Below the pieces are notes generated by a model, which worked only from the letters and a program-made list of their open reading frames with translations, did not search any database and was not told the origin of the DNA. From an uncultured Lachnospiraceae bacterium (GTDB taxonomy: Bacteria > Bacillota > Clostridia > Lachnospirales > Lachnospiraceae), in assembly GCA_947575805.1 (NCBI GenBank), contig CANPOY010000004.1, positions 1 to 64,000 of the forward strand: a stretch of 64,000 bases of DNA. The letters are read 5' to 3'. The translations under genes were made by a program, and so were the position numbers. Position 1 is the first letter of the stretch; the number at the start of each line of letters is the position of its first letter. Shown piece by piece: positions 43,722-53,377 of this stretch.

Positions 43722-45026
43722 GTGATAAACAAAATGAACTACAGAAAGAAAATCAGCAAAGCTTTTCTATGTCTGCTTCTGTCATTGATCATTTTTTCAG
43801 GCTGTGGCGGCCCGGCGCAGGAAGATATGCCGGAAGCGGCGGTTTCTTCCGGGACGGCGCTTACACAGACCGGGAATTCGGCTTCGACAACGGAGCAGGA
43901 GCAGACTGAGACGGAAAGCCCCGATTCGGAGCCAACGCTGGAATGGCTTCCCGAATCCCTGCCGGTACAAACCCCGGAAGCAGTCCCGACGAAGGAGATA
44001 AGGCTTGTGATGGTGGGAGATATTCTGCTGCACACGCCATTGGCGGAAAGCGGGAAGAAGCCGGAGGGCGGCTATGATTTCAGGGCGGTATTTGCAAATT
44101 TGAAAGAGGAAATCCAGGCGGCGGACCTGGCGCTGGTGAATCAGGAGGTCATTATCGGCGGCACGGAGCTTGGAGTGTCCGGATATCCGGTCTTTAATGC
44201 GCCTTATGAGCTGGGAGATGCCCTGGTGGACGCGGGTTTTAACATTATTCTCCACGCCACAAATCACGCATTGGATAAGGGAAGGCGGGGAGTTTTAAAC
44301 TGCCTGTCCTTCTGGCAGGAAAATTATCCGGATACGGCGGTGCTGGGCATTCATGCCAGTAAGGAGTCACAGCAGGAAATCTATGTGTATGAACAGCAGG
44401 GAATCCGCATTGCCGTGTTGAATTATACTTATGGCACCAACGGAATCCCGCTGCCGGAGGATATGCCCTATGCGGTGGATCTGCTTGACAAAGACAGGGT
44501 AATTGAAGATCTGAAACGGGTGCAGGAGTTTGCGGATTTTGTGGTGGTCTGTCCCCATTGGGGAAAGGAGTATGTGCTGGAGCAGACCGAAAATCAGGAA
44601 AATTGGGCGGAAATCTTTATAGAGAACGGTGCAGACCTGATCCTGGGCACCCATCCCCATGTAATAGAACCTGTAGAGCTGATAACCTCCGAAAACGGGA
44701 ATCAGGCGCTGGTTTATTATTCTCTGGGAAACTTTGTCAATTGGACCTCCGGCACCGGATCAGGTGTCTCCAACCGCATGGTGGGCGGAATGGCACAGGT
44801 CACCATCGGCCTGGATGAAAACGGCGATGCAGTGATTACGGAGTATGGAGTGCTGCCGGTGGTGTGCCATTTGGAGAAGGGTTTCGGCGGTGTGACGGTT
44901 TATCCCCTTTCCGAATACACAGAGGAGCTTGCGGCTCGCAATGAGATTCTGAAGCAGGATGAAAGCTTTTCCTTAGAGTACTGTCAGGAGCTGGTTAAAA
45001 GCGTATTCGGGGAAATGGCTAAATGA
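43722..45026 (+). CDS. CapA-family metallophosphatase-like lipoprotein
   Basis: A 434-residue secreted lipoprotein (lipobox FSGC near 28; GTG 43722 or ATG 43734). After a linker rich in S, T and E, the CapA/PGA_cap domain begins near 88. It has VGDILLHTPL, NQEVIIGG, HATNHALDKG, CPHWGKEY and GTHPHVIEP, the usual metal-ligand pattern of this calcineurin-like fold. CapA proteins are tied to poly-gamma-glutamate synthesis, but no capB or capC is present, so the actual role is open. Confidence 0.8.
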   Translation: MINKMNYRKKISKAFLCLLLSLIIFSGCGGPAQEDMPEAAVSSGTALTQTGNSASTTEQEQTETESPDSEPTLEWLPESLPVQTPEAVPTKEIRLVMVGDILLHTPLAESGKKPEGGYDFRAVFANLKEEIQAADLALVNQEVIIGGTELGVSGYPVFNAPYELGDALVDAGFNIILHATNHALDKGRRGVLNCLSFWQENYPDTAVLGIHASKESQQEIYVYEQQGIRIAVLNYTYGTNGIPLPEDMPYAVDLLDKDRVIEDLKRVQEFADFVVVCPHWGKEYVLEQTENQENWAEIFIENGADLILGTHPHVIEPVELITSENGNQALVYYSLGNFVNWTSGTGSGVSNRMVGGMAQVTIGLDENGDAVITEYGVLPVVCHLEKGFGGVTVYPLSEYTEELAARNEILKQDESFSLEYCQELVKSVFGEMAK

Positions 45027-45068
45027 GGGGCTATTGACAAAGAAATTTATTGAGCTGTGAAATCTCTG

Positions 45069-45096
45069 CAATACCCTGTCGAGAGACAGGGTATTG
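45069..45096 (+). terminator. 12-bp hairpin with GAGA loop after the CapA gene
   Basis: Arms 45069-45080 and 45085-45096 are perfect inverse copies around a GAGA tetraloop. No T run follows. The 3' arm overlaps the -35 box of the yggS promoter. Confidence 0.5.
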
Positions 45097-45121
45097 TAAA
45101 TTGCGGCGAATCGTATATAAT
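45094..45121 (+). promoter_or_regulatory. Promoter of yggS-sepF
   Basis: TTGTAA (45094-45099) and TATAAT (45116-45121) are spaced 16 bp. Confidence 0.6.
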
Positions 45122-45174
45122 AAAGTGAGCTGCCGGGGACGGCAGGAGGAAAAGAGACGGGAGAAGACAGCGGA

Positions 45175-45870
45175 ATGATTCGGGAAAATATAGCGGAGAC
45201 AGAGGAAAAAATCAGGGAAGCATGCAGGCGCGCCGGACAGGACAGTCAGGAGGTCAGCCTGATCGCGGTCAGCAAGACCAAGCCCGTGGGGATGCTTCGG
45301 GAAGCCTATGAGGCAGGAGTCCGGGATTTCGGGGAGAATAAGGTACAGGAGCTTATGGAGAAAATACCTGTTCTGCCTGAGGACATCCGCTGGCATATGA
45401 TCGGGCATCTGCAGCGGAATAAGGTGAAATATATTGTGGGGAAGGTCTGGATGATCCACAGCGTGGATTCCCTGGAGCTGGCGAAGGAAATCAGCAAAGA
45501 AGCCGTTAAACAGCAGGTGACGGTTCGTATCCTGCTGGAGGTGAACGTGGCGGAAGAGGAAAGCAAATTCGGTGTGACTGTTCAGGAGGTGTGCGCCCTG
45601 GCGGAGGAGGTTTCTAAGCTGCCGGGAATCCGGGTGGAAGGACTGATGACCATTGCGCCCTATACAGAGAAACCGGAAGAAAATCGCATATATTTTAAGC
45701 AGTTGAAACAATTGTCTGTTGACATATACGATAAAAACATTGATAATGTTAGTATGAATGTGCTGTCCATGGGGATGACCGGCGATTACTCCGTTGCTGT
45801 AGAGGAGGGTGCCACGTATGTGAGAGTCGGAACCGGAATCTTTGGCGAGCGGAAAGGCATGGTAGTTTAA
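45175..45870 (+). CDS. PLP homeostasis protein YggS/YlmE
   Basis: A 231-residue alanine-racemase-barrel protein that carries PLP and balances vitamin B6 and amino-acid pools. The PLP lysine is in LIAVSKTKPV (~35); GENKVQEL, WHMIGHLQRNK and the phosphate-site region SMGMTGDYSVAVEEGATYVRVGTGIFG are all present. It is followed 2 bp later by sepF, the conserved ylmE-ylmF order. Confidence 0.93.
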   Translation: MIRENIAETEEKIREACRRAGQDSQEVSLIAVSKTKPVGMLREAYEAGVRDFGENKVQELMEKIPVLPEDIRWHMIGHLQRNKVKYIVGKVWMIHSVDSLELAKEISKEAVKQQVTVRILLEVNVAEEESKFGVTVQEVCALAEEVSKLPGIRVEGLMTIAPYTEKPEENRIYFKQLKQLSVDIYDKNIDNVSMNVLSMGMTGDYSVAVEEGATYVRVGTGIFGERKGMVV

Positions 45871-45872
45871 AT

Positions 45873-46403
45873 ATGGGAGTGATGGATAAGTTCTTAAATT
45901 ACATGAAGCTGAACGGCGAGGATGACGACGAATACTTTGACGAGGATTATCTTGACGACGATGAGGAGATAGAGGCTCCGCCTTCCAGAAAGGTACAGTC
46001 ACAGAAGCTGAAGGAGGACGAAACAGCGGAAGAACGGGCTGTGAGAAAGGCTGTACCTTCCAGCAAGATCACGCCCATCAAGCAGCCTGCTGCGAGAAGA
46101 TCCACCGGCAGCAACGGCATGGAAGTATGTGTGATCAAGCCTACTTCCGTGGAGGATGCAAGAGAGATTACAGAGACGCTTCTGGCGAACAGGACCGTGG
46201 TTCTGAACCTGGAAGGTCTGGATGTGGACATAGCCCAAAGGATCATTGATTTTACCAGCGGTTCCTGCTATGCGATTTCAGGCAATCTGCAGAAGGTCTC
46301 TCACTATATTTTTATAATAACCCCTGCAAGTGTGGATATTTCAGGTGACTTTCAGGATATTTTCGGCGGATCGTTCGATATGCCGATAAACAACAATAAC
46401 TAG
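45873..46403 (+). CDS. sepF: Cell-division protein SepF
   Basis: A 176-residue SepF. It has an N-terminal membrane-binding helix (MDKFLNYMKLN), a long acidic linker, and the C-terminal domain (about 88-165: VCVIKPTSVEDAREITETLLANRTVVLNLEGLD...GDFQ) that bundles FtsZ. ATG 45873 is used; ATG 45882 (MDKFLN) is an alternative. It sits directly after yggS. Confidence 0.93.
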   Translation: MGVMDKFLNYMKLNGEDDDEYFDEDYLDDDEEIEAPPSRKVQSQKLKEDETAEERAVRKAVPSSKITPIKQPAARRSTGSNGMEVCVIKPTSVEDAREITETLLANRTVVLNLEGLDVDIAQRIIDFTSGSCYAISGNLQKVSHYIFIITPASVDISGDFQDIFGGSFDMPINNNN

Positions 46404-46454
46404 ACCGTTAAAATTTGGTCTGCAGGAGATTTCCTGATTCATGAGGAAACGTAA

Positions 46455-46476
46455 GAGTCCGCTCTGCGGGCTCTTT
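46455..46476 (+). terminator. Likely terminator after sepF
   Basis: GAGTCCGC (46455-46462) pairs with GCGGGCTC (46466-46473), with one T-G wobble, a 3-base loop and then TTT. Confidence 0.55.
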
Positions 46477-46513
46477 GACTATCATTTAATTTACCATCGG
46501 GGAGAACGGAGAC

Positions 46514-47623
46514 ATGTCAGAAAGATTATCAATTCTTTATGAAAAGAAGCCCTGCTATGATATTGTATTCACCAGGGGATTTCAGGAGCTTTTGAAGGAG
46601 CTGGAAACTTTGGGGCTGGAGAACAGAAGGGTTTGTATTGTTACGGATTCCAAAGTGGATGAGATTTACGGGGATCAGGTGCTTCGGCTGCTGCAGGGGA
46701 AGTGCCTGAAGGCGGTGAAATATGTTTTCCCCCGGGGAGAAGAGAATAAAACCCTGGATACGGTCAGGGAAGCATATCGTTTCCTGATAGAAGGGGAATT
46801 TGACAGAAAGGACCTGCTGCTGGCCCTGGGCGGCGGGGTAGTGGGAGATACCACAGGCTTTATCGCAGCTACCTACTTAAGAGGAGTAGACTTCGTACAA
46901 GTGCCTACTACACTGTTATCCCAGGCGGATAGCAGTATCGGCGGAAAGACCGGTGTGGATTTTGACGGATACAAGAATATGGTGGGAGCCTTTAAGATGC
47001 CAAGGCTCGTGTATATGAATCTTGAGACCTTGACTACGTTGGAGGACAGGCAGTATTTTTCCGGTTTTGCGGAGATTATGAAACATGGGCTTATCAAGGA
47101 TGCGGCATTTTACGAATGGCTGATTCAAAATATGTATGAGATCTGTGAGAGAGATATGGACGTGCTGCAGGAAATGCTGATGCGCAGCTGCATGGTGAAA
47201 AAGCTGGTGGTGGAAAAGGATCCGACAGAGAAGGGGGACCGGGCGCTGCTGAACTTCGGACATACCATAGGACATGCCGTGGAGAAGGCAAAGCATTTTG
47301 AAATGTATCATGGCGAATGCGTGGCCCTGGGTGCGGTGGCGGCGGCGTATATTTCCTGGAAGCGGGAGCTGCTGTCCATGGAGGAGTATTACGAGATCAG
47401 GGATATGTTTGTCCCCTTTAACCTGCCCATCACAGTGGACGGGATCGATCCTGAGGAAGTCTTAAAACTGACGAAATCCGATAAAAAGATGGAATCGGGA
47501 AGGATCAGATTCGTGCTGTTGAAAAAGATAGGACGGGCGGTGACAGACACTACGGTGACGGATGAGGAGATTCTGGCCGCAATCAACGAAATATATTTCA
47601 GTGAAGAGGATGCCCATGCTTAA
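46514..47623 (+). CDS. aroB: 3-dehydroquinate synthase
   Basis: A 369-residue NAD- and zinc-dependent enzyme of the shikimate pathway. Motifs are ALGGGVVGDTTGFIAATYLRGVDFVQVPTTLLSQADSSIGGKTGVDF (~96-142), NFGHTIGHAVE with a metal histidine (~245) and HGECVALG. It is not with other aro genes here; it overlaps lspA by 8 bp. Confidence 0.95.
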   Translation: MSERLSILYEKKPCYDIVFTRGFQELLKELETLGLENRRVCIVTDSKVDEIYGDQVLRLLQGKCLKAVKYVFPRGEENKTLDTVREAYRFLIEGEFDRKDLLLALGGGVVGDTTGFIAATYLRGVDFVQVPTTLLSQADSSIGGKTGVDFDGYKNMVGAFKMPRLVYMNLETLTTLEDRQYFSGFAEIMKHGLIKDAAFYEWLIQNMYEICERDMDVLQEMLMRSCMVKKLVVEKDPTEKGDRALLNFGHTIGHAVEKAKHFEMYHGECVALGAVAAAYISWKRELLSMEEYYEIRDMFVPFNLPITVDGIDPEEVLKLTKSDKKMESGRIRFVLLKKIGRAVTDTTVTDEEILAAINEIYFSEEDAHA

Positions 47624-48158
47624 AAAGAATCAGAAACGGATGAAAATAATTATGCTGCTGGTGGATCTGCTGGTGGCGGGGCTGCTGCTTGTGCTGGATC
47701 AGTTTACCAAATATCTGGCGATCAGACACTTAAAAGACAGCCAGGCGTATGTTCTGATTGACGGTGTGCTGGAACTAAAATATCTGGAAAACAGAGGATC
47801 GGCTTTCGGCATGCTGCAGAATCAGAAGTTCTTTATCCTCTTTGTAGGGTTTGTATTTCTGGGGGTGATCCTGTTTTTCCTGTTCAAGCTGCCCGTTGAA
47901 AAAAAATTCAGAATCGTGCACATTCTCCTGGCGGCGGTGATCGCGGGAGGCCTGGGAAATATGATAGATCGTTTCCGTTTTGACTATGTGGTGGATTTTA
48001 TCTATTTTGTACTGATTAATTTCCCCATTTTTAACGTGGCAGACTGTTATATCGTGGTCTCCGTCATCGGGCTGTTTATCCTGTTTTTGTTTGTGTTTCA
48101 GGAAAAGGATCTGGAATTTCTGAGTTTTAAGCAGAATAAATACAGGGAAATGAAATAG
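47616..48158 (+). CDS. lspA: Lipoprotein signal peptidase (signal peptidase II)
   Basis: A 180-residue aspartic membrane protease that cuts lipoprotein signal peptides. Catalytic aspartates are in GGLGNMIDRFRFDYVVDFI and FNVADCYI; NRGSAFGML is also conserved. ATG 47616 (MLKKNQKR) with GAAGAGG ahead is preferred; it lies 8 bp inside aroB. It would process the lipoproteins encoded in this window. Confidence 0.94.
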   Translation: MLKKNQKRMKIIMLLVDLLVAGLLLVLDQFTKYLAIRHLKDSQAYVLIDGVLELKYLENRGSAFGMLQNQKFFILFVGFVFLGVILFFLFKLPVEKKFRIVHILLAAVIAGGLGNMIDRFRFDYVVDFIYFVLINFPIFNVADCYIVVSVIGLFILFLFVFQEKDLEFLSFKQNKYREMK

Positions 48159-48161
48159 GAT

Positions 48162-49079
48162 ATGGACAGATTTTGCTTTGAAATCACGGAAAGAGAAGAA
48201 AACGAGAGAATAGACAGGTGCCTTGCGCTGCTGATTGATACCCTGTCCCGTTCTTTTATTCAGAAAATGATAAGCGCCGGTAACGTCAATGTCAACGGTG
48301 AACCCGTGAAGGCCAGCTACAGGGTAAGGCCGGAGGACCGGGTGGAGTTCGGGCTGCCGGAGGCGATAGAGCCGGAGATAGAGCCGGAAGAGATTCCTTT
48401 GGATATTCTGTACGAGGACAACGACGTGATCGTGGTCAACAAACCCAAGGGGATGGTGGTGCATCCGGCTGCGGGACATTACAGCGGCACCCTGGTAAAC
48501 GCTTTGATGTATCACTGTGGGGACAGTCTTTCCGGTATCAACGGGGTCATGCGTCCCGGCATCGTTCATCGCATTGACAGAGATACCACAGGATCCGTCA
48601 TTGTCTGTAAAAACGACGCTGCCCATAACTGTATTGCCGGGCAGCTGAAAGAACATACCGTAATCCGGCGCTATGAAGCCGTCTGCTGGGGTGTGCTGAA
48701 AGAAGACCAGGGTACTGTAGACAGGCCCATCGGCAGGCACCCCACGGAACGAAAGAAAATGGCGGTAAACGAAAGGAACGGTAAGCCGGCGGTGACTCAT
48801 TACAGGGTGCTGGAGCGCTTTCGGGATTACACCCATATTGAGTGTGTGCTGGAGACGGGCAGAACCCATCAGATCCGGGTTCACATGGCCAGCATCGGCC
48901 ATCCGCTTCTGGGGGATGAGGTCTATGCCGGCAGTCGGAAATGCCCTTACCGCTTACAGGGTCAGACACTGCATGCAAAGATCCTGGGGTTTCGGCATCC
49001 CTCTACAGAGGATTATATCGAGACCTGTGCGCCACTGCCGGAATATTTTCAGCACTTGCTGCATACGCTGGCGCATTAA
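48162..49079 (+). CDS. RluD-type pseudouridine synthase
   Basis: A 305-residue enzyme. The S4 RNA-binding domain (about 13-60) is followed by the catalytic domain with D in GIVHRIDRDTTGSVIV (~128-143) and GRTHQIRVHMASIGHPLLGD (~228). The order lspA-rluD-like matches the B. subtilis lspA-ylyB pair. The target uridines cannot be read from sequence. Confidence 0.93.
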   Translation: MDRFCFEITEREENERIDRCLALLIDTLSRSFIQKMISAGNVNVNGEPVKASYRVRPEDRVEFGLPEAIEPEIEPEEIPLDILYEDNDVIVVNKPKGMVVHPAAGHYSGTLVNALMYHCGDSLSGINGVMRPGIVHRIDRDTTGSVIVCKNDAAHNCIAGQLKEHTVIRRYEAVCWGVLKEDQGTVDRPIGRHPTERKKMAVNERNGKPAVTHYRVLERFRDYTHIECVLETGRTHQIRVHMASIGHPLLGDEVYAGSRKCPYRLQGQTLHAKILGFRHPSTEDYIETCAPLPEYFQHLLHTLAH

Positions 49080-49127
49080 TGGCATGGACGCCTATTGGCA
49101 TGGACGCCTATTGGCATGGACGCCTAT
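49080..49127 (+). repeat. Three tandem 16-bp repeats
   Basis: The unit TGGCATGGACGCCTAT occurs three times exactly at 49080-49095, 49096-49111 and 49112-49127, beginning right at the pseudouridine synthase stop codon. Each copy contains the 5' arm (GGACGCC) of the following terminator. Confidence 0.95.
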
Positions 49128-49152
49128 TGGCGTCCGTGTTGCGCTTTTTTTG
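49118..49152 (+). terminator. Terminator with triplicated upstream arm
   Basis: GGACGCC (49118-49124), loop TATT and GGCGTCC (49129-49135), followed within 10 bp by TTTTTTT. Two further copies of the 5' arm lie at the same place in the upstream repeats. Confidence 0.75.
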
Positions 49153-49162
49153 TGTCAATATC

Positions 49163-49191
49163 TTGTGTAAAGTGATAATTTAGTGTATAAT
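49163..49191 (+). promoter_or_regulatory. Promoter of the cytidylate-kinase-like gene
   Basis: TTGTGT (49163-49168) and TATAAT (49186-49191) are spaced 17 bp. The start codon is ~45 bp beyond the predicted start point. Confidence 0.65.
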
Positions 49192-49242
49192 TAGATTAGC
49201 TGAAACAATTTACAGACTATAGACGGAAGAGAGGTAGGCAGA

Positions 49243-49875
49243 ATGAATACAGTGATTACAATCGGAAGGCAGTTTGGCTCCGCAGGACGAGAAATCGGCG
49301 AAAAGGTAGCGGAATATTTTGGTATCACATGTTACGACAAGGAGCTTTTGACCAGAGCGGCGAAGGAGAGCGGCTTCTGTGAGGAAATGATTCAGAATCA
49401 CGACGAGCGTCCCACAAATTCCTTCCTGTATAATCTGGTAATGGATACCTATTCCTTTGGTTACAATGCGTCCTCCTTTGTGGATATGCCCATCAGCCAC
49501 AAGGTTTTCCTGGCGCAGTTCGATACCATCAAGAAAATTGCTGAAGAGGGTCCCTGCGTCATTGTAGGCCGCTGTGCGGATTATGCCCTGGCAGACAATG
49601 ATAATGTGGTGAAGCTGTTCATATATGCCGACAATGAGACCAAGATCCGGCGTATTATGGAGAGATATCATCTGAGCGAGGCGAAGGCCAGGGATATGAT
49701 TATCAAGAAGGATAAGCAGCGCCAGAGCTATTACAACTATTATTCTTCAAAGAAATGGGGTCGTGCCGACAGCTACGACCTCTGCATCAACAGCAGCGTG
49801 CTTGGGGTAGAGGGCACGGTCAGACTGATCGTGCAGTACATTGAAGATTTTGAGAAGAGAAACGCGGACAAATAG
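49243..49875 (+). CDS. Cytidylate kinase-like P-loop protein
   Basis: A 210-residue protein of the cytidylate-kinase-like family. The N-terminus ITIGRQFGSAGREIGEKVAEYFG replaces the usual GxxGxGKS loop with GSAGREIG, as is normal in this family. VIVGRCADYAL (~108) and the lid-like RRIMERYHLSEAKARDMI (~137) follow. Phosphoryl acceptor unknown. ATG 49243 follows GAGAGG. Confidence 0.85.
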   Translation: MNTVITIGRQFGSAGREIGEKVAEYFGITCYDKELLTRAAKESGFCEEMIQNHDERPTNSFLYNLVMDTYSFGYNASSFVDMPISHKVFLAQFDTIKKIAEEGPCVIVGRCADYALADNDNVVKLFIYADNETKIRRIMERYHLSEAKARDMIIKKDKQRQSYYNYYSSKKWGRADSYDLCINSSVLGVEGTVRLIVQYIEDFEKRNADK

Positions 49876-49907
49876 ATGTCAGACGACATCAGAAGAGATT
49901 TTAACAG

Positions 49908-49936
49908 TTGACATTTAAGGTACCTTGTGCTATCAT
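49908..49936 (+). promoter_or_regulatory. Promoter of the rplU operon
   Basis: TTGACA (49908-49913) and TATCAT (49931-49936) are spaced 17 bp, a near-consensus promoter as expected for a ribosomal protein operon. Confidence 0.8.
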
Positions 49937-49942
49937 GTCATA

Positions 49943-50052
49943 GTATGCCGCATGGCTCGGTTTAAGTGCAGAATATCTGCCACCAAAGTCAGCGAGTAAG
50001 ACAGGCAGCGATCCTGACGGATCAATGCAGTCATGAATAGGAGGTGCCTTAA
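49943..50052 (+). ncRNA. Ribosomal protein L21 leader
   Basis: About 110 bases between the promoter and rplU hold a structured leader in the position of the Firmicutes L21 leader, which is thought to bind L21 and down-regulate its own operon. The ribosome site AGGAGG is near the end. The call rests on position, length and gene context rather than a model search. Confidence 0.7.
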
Positions 50053-50361
50053 ATGTACGCAATTATTGCAACAGGCGGAAAGCAGTACAAGGTTTTCGAG
50101 GGTGATGTGATCAAAGTTGAAAAGTTGGATGCCGAACCCGGAAATACTGTTTCCTTTGACCAGGTTATCGCAGTAAGTGACGGAACCCTCAAGGTGGGCG
50201 ATGACGTTGCGAAAGCATCCGTGTCCGCTACCGTTATGGAGCAGGGTAAGGGTAAGAAGGTTATTGTATACAAGTACAAGAGTAAAACCGGATACCACAA
50301 GAAGAACGGTCACAGGCAAGCATACACGCAGGTTAAGATTGACAAGATCAACGTGAAATGA
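50053..50361 (+). CDS. rplU: 50S ribosomal protein L21
   Basis: A 102-residue L21: [14 protein letters not shown] at the start, and the C-terminal signature [25 protein letters not shown] follows AGGAGG. It overlaps prp by ATGA. Confidence 0.97.
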   Translation: MYAIIATGGKQYKVFEGDVIKVEKLDAEPGNTVSFDQVIAVSDGTLKVGDDVAKASVSATVMEQGKGKKVIVYKYKSKTGYHKKNGHRQAYTQVKIDKINVK

Positions 50362-50690
50362 CAACTGTAGTGATCCGTAAAGACAGAAAGGGTTCCTACA
50401 GGGGCTTTTACTGTATGGGACATGCCGGATATGCCGGGAAAGGTAAGCCGGATGTGCTGTGTGCAGCGATTTCGGCGCTGACCATCGGCACTGTAAATTC
50501 GCTGGAAGCACTGGCAGGGGAAAGTATTTCGACTGTTCAGGATGATGAGACGGGCTTTCTCCGGTGTGATTTCAAAAGCGTATTGCAGGAGAAATCCTCA
50601 TTTCTGATGGATTCCATGGTATTTTCCCTGGAAAATATCAGCAGGGAGTACGGCGACAGATATTTACAAGTAAAATTCGAGGAGGTGTAG
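50358..50690 (+). CDS. prp: Ribosomal-processing cysteine protease Prp
   Basis: A 110-residue protease that removes the N-terminal extension of L27. The catalytic histidine is in [14 protein letters not shown] (~22) and the cysteine in [10 protein letters not shown] (~35). It lies between rplU and rpmA as in other Firmicutes, and the L27 encoded next has the matching extension. Confidence 0.93.
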   Translation: MTTVVIRKDRKGSYRGFYCMGHAGYAGKGKPDVLCAAISALTIGTVNSLEALAGESISTVQDDETGFLRCDFKSVLQEKSSFLMDSMVFSLENISREYGDRYLQVKFEEV

Positions 50691-50694
50691 ACCA

Positions 50695-50979
50695 ATGCTG
50701 AATATGAACCTTCAGTTATTCGCTCATAAAAAGGGAGTTGGTTCGTCCAAGAACGGCAGAGATTCCGAGTCTAAGAGATTAGGCGCGAAGAGAGCTGACG
50801 GGCAGTTTGTGAAGGCAGGTAATATTCTTTACAGACAGCGTGGGACCAGGATCCATCCCGGTGTCAATGTAGGACTTGGCGGAGACGATACTCTGTATGC
50901 TCTGGTTGACGGAGTCCTTCGCTTTGAAAGAAAGGGAAGAGACAGGAAACAGGCTTCTGTTTATCCGAAAGAGCAGTAA
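50695..50979 (+). CDS. rpmA: 50S ribosomal protein L27 precursor
   Basis: A 94-residue L27 with the N-terminal extension MLNMNLQLF before AHKKG. In Firmicutes Prp cuts after this F so that the mature N-terminus can reach the peptidyl-transferase centre. The conserved [20 protein letters not shown] and [15 protein letters not shown] follow. Confidence 0.97.
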   Translation: MLNMNLQLFAHKKGVGSSKNGRDSESKRLGAKRADGQFVKAGNILYRQRGTRIHPGVNVGLGGDDTLYALVDGVLRFERKGRDRKQASVYPKEQ

Positions 50980-50990
50980 TGTGAATGCAG

Positions 50991-51025
50991 GGGGCTTCAA
51001 ACCGAAGAGTTTGAAGTCCTTCTTT
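50991..51025 (+). terminator. Intra-operon hairpin between rpmA and obgE
   Basis: Arms 50992-51002 and 51009-51019 pair over 11 bp with one G-T wobble, followed by TTCTTT. Because obgE has no promoter that I can see, this may act as a partial terminator that lowers expression downstream of the ribosomal genes. Confidence 0.6.
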
Positions 51026-51041
51026 ACTATGAAAGTATTGA

Positions 51042-52346
<1,305 letters not shown>

Positions 52347-52388
52347 GCAGGAGTAGATGTATGCTGAAAGCATACAGGGGGTGTCAAA

Positions 52389-52685
52389 ATGACAAGTAAA
52401 CAGCGTGCATATCTGAAAAGTCTTGCAAATAACCTGAATCCGATTTTCCAGGTGGGAAAGTCCAATCTGACGCCGGAACTGACGGCTGCTATTGAGGAGG
52501 CTTTTCATAATAACGAGCTGATTAAGATCGGCGTTCTGAAGAACTGCGCCGATGATCCGGGTGAGATTGCTCAGATTGTTGCGGAGAGGACCCATTCCCA
52601 GGTAGTCCAGGTCATTGGTAAGAAACTTATTCTCTATAAGCCGGACAAGGATAAGCCCAAAATTATACTGCCCAGGGCCAAATAG
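52389..52685 (+). CDS. YhbY/CRM-domain ribosome-assembly RNA-binding protein
   Basis: A 98-residue CRM-domain protein (KQRAYLKSLANNLNPIFQVGKSNLTPELTAAIEEAF, then the GxxG-like loop region and VVQVIGKKLILYKPD). It binds pre-50S RNA. It lies between obgE and yqeK, where nadD would normally follow. Confidence 0.92.
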   Translation: MTSKQRAYLKSLANNLNPIFQVGKSNLTPELTAAIEEAFHNNELIKIGVLKNCADDPGEIAQIVAERTHSQVVQVIGKKLILYKPDKDKPKIILPRAK

Positions 52686-52698
52686 TTCTTGTACGGCA

Positions 52699-52725
52699 GA
52701 CAGCCGGCAAAACGGACAGCCGGCA
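52699..52725 (+). repeat. Two 11-bp direct repeats between yhbY and yqeK
   Basis: GACAGCCGGCA occurs at 52699-52709 and 52715-52725, separated by 5 bp, in the 53-bp gap where nadD is usually found. Such repeats could mark a deletion joint, but may be chance. Confidence 0.6.
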
Positions 52726-52738
52726 GGAGGAATTCGTC

Positions 52739-53320
52739 ATGGAGGACGCAAAGCTGTTAAGAAAACTGAGAAAAGAAATGCAGAAGGTACAGGACGGGAA
52801 GCGCTATGAGCATACGCTGGGGGTGGAATTCACGGCCGCGGCGCTTGCCATGCGGTACGGCGCTTCCGTCATGGATGCACAGGTGGCAGGAATACTGCAC
52901 GATTGTGCCAAATGCCTGTCAGATGAGAAAAGGTTGAAAATCTGTAAAAAGCACAACATTCCCGTATCGGATGTGGAGCGCAGAAGTCCGTTCCTGCTGC
53001 ACGGGAAGGCAGGCGCCTGTCTGGCGGAGGGAAAATACGGTATTCAGAACAAACCTGAGATTCTGAACGCGATTCGATACCATACTACAGGGCGGGAAAA
53101 CATGAGCCTTTTGGAGAAAATTGTATTTGTAGCGGATTATATTGAGCCTGGCAGGAGACATGCTCCCAATCTGACGGAAATCCGGAATCTTGCTTTTGAA
53201 AATCTGGATGCTGCAGTACTGTGTATTCTGAAGGATACCCTGGATCATCTCAAAACGGCGGGCGGAGAAATTGACCCTATGACGGAGACGGTTTATCGTT
53301 ACTATCTGGACAGACAATAA
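52739..53320 (+). CDS. yqeK: HD-domain Ap4A hydrolase YqeK
   Basis: A 193-residue HD-fold protein. Motifs: YEHTLGVEF (first H), ILHDCAKC (HD), HGKAGA, HTTG, and the ADYIEPGR signature of YqeK. YqeK splits Ap4A symmetrically into two ADP. ATG 52739 follows AGGAGG. Confidence 0.93.
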   Translation: MEDAKLLRKLRKEMQKVQDGKRYEHTLGVEFTAAALAMRYGASVMDAQVAGILHDCAKCLSDEKRLKICKKHNIPVSDVERRSPFLLHGKAGACLAEGKYGIQNKPEILNAIRYHTTGRENMSLLEKIVFVADYIEPGRRHAPNLTEIRNLAFENLDAAVLCILKDTLDHLKTAGGEIDPMTETVYRYYLDRQ

Positions 53321-53377
53321 TCAGCATTGTCCGCGGGAATCTGCAGCCTCCCGGTAAGGACACGCAAAGGAGAGTTT

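Noticed and set aside
49080-49127. CRISPR array
   Set aside because: The three 16-bp copies have no spacers between them and form part of a terminator.
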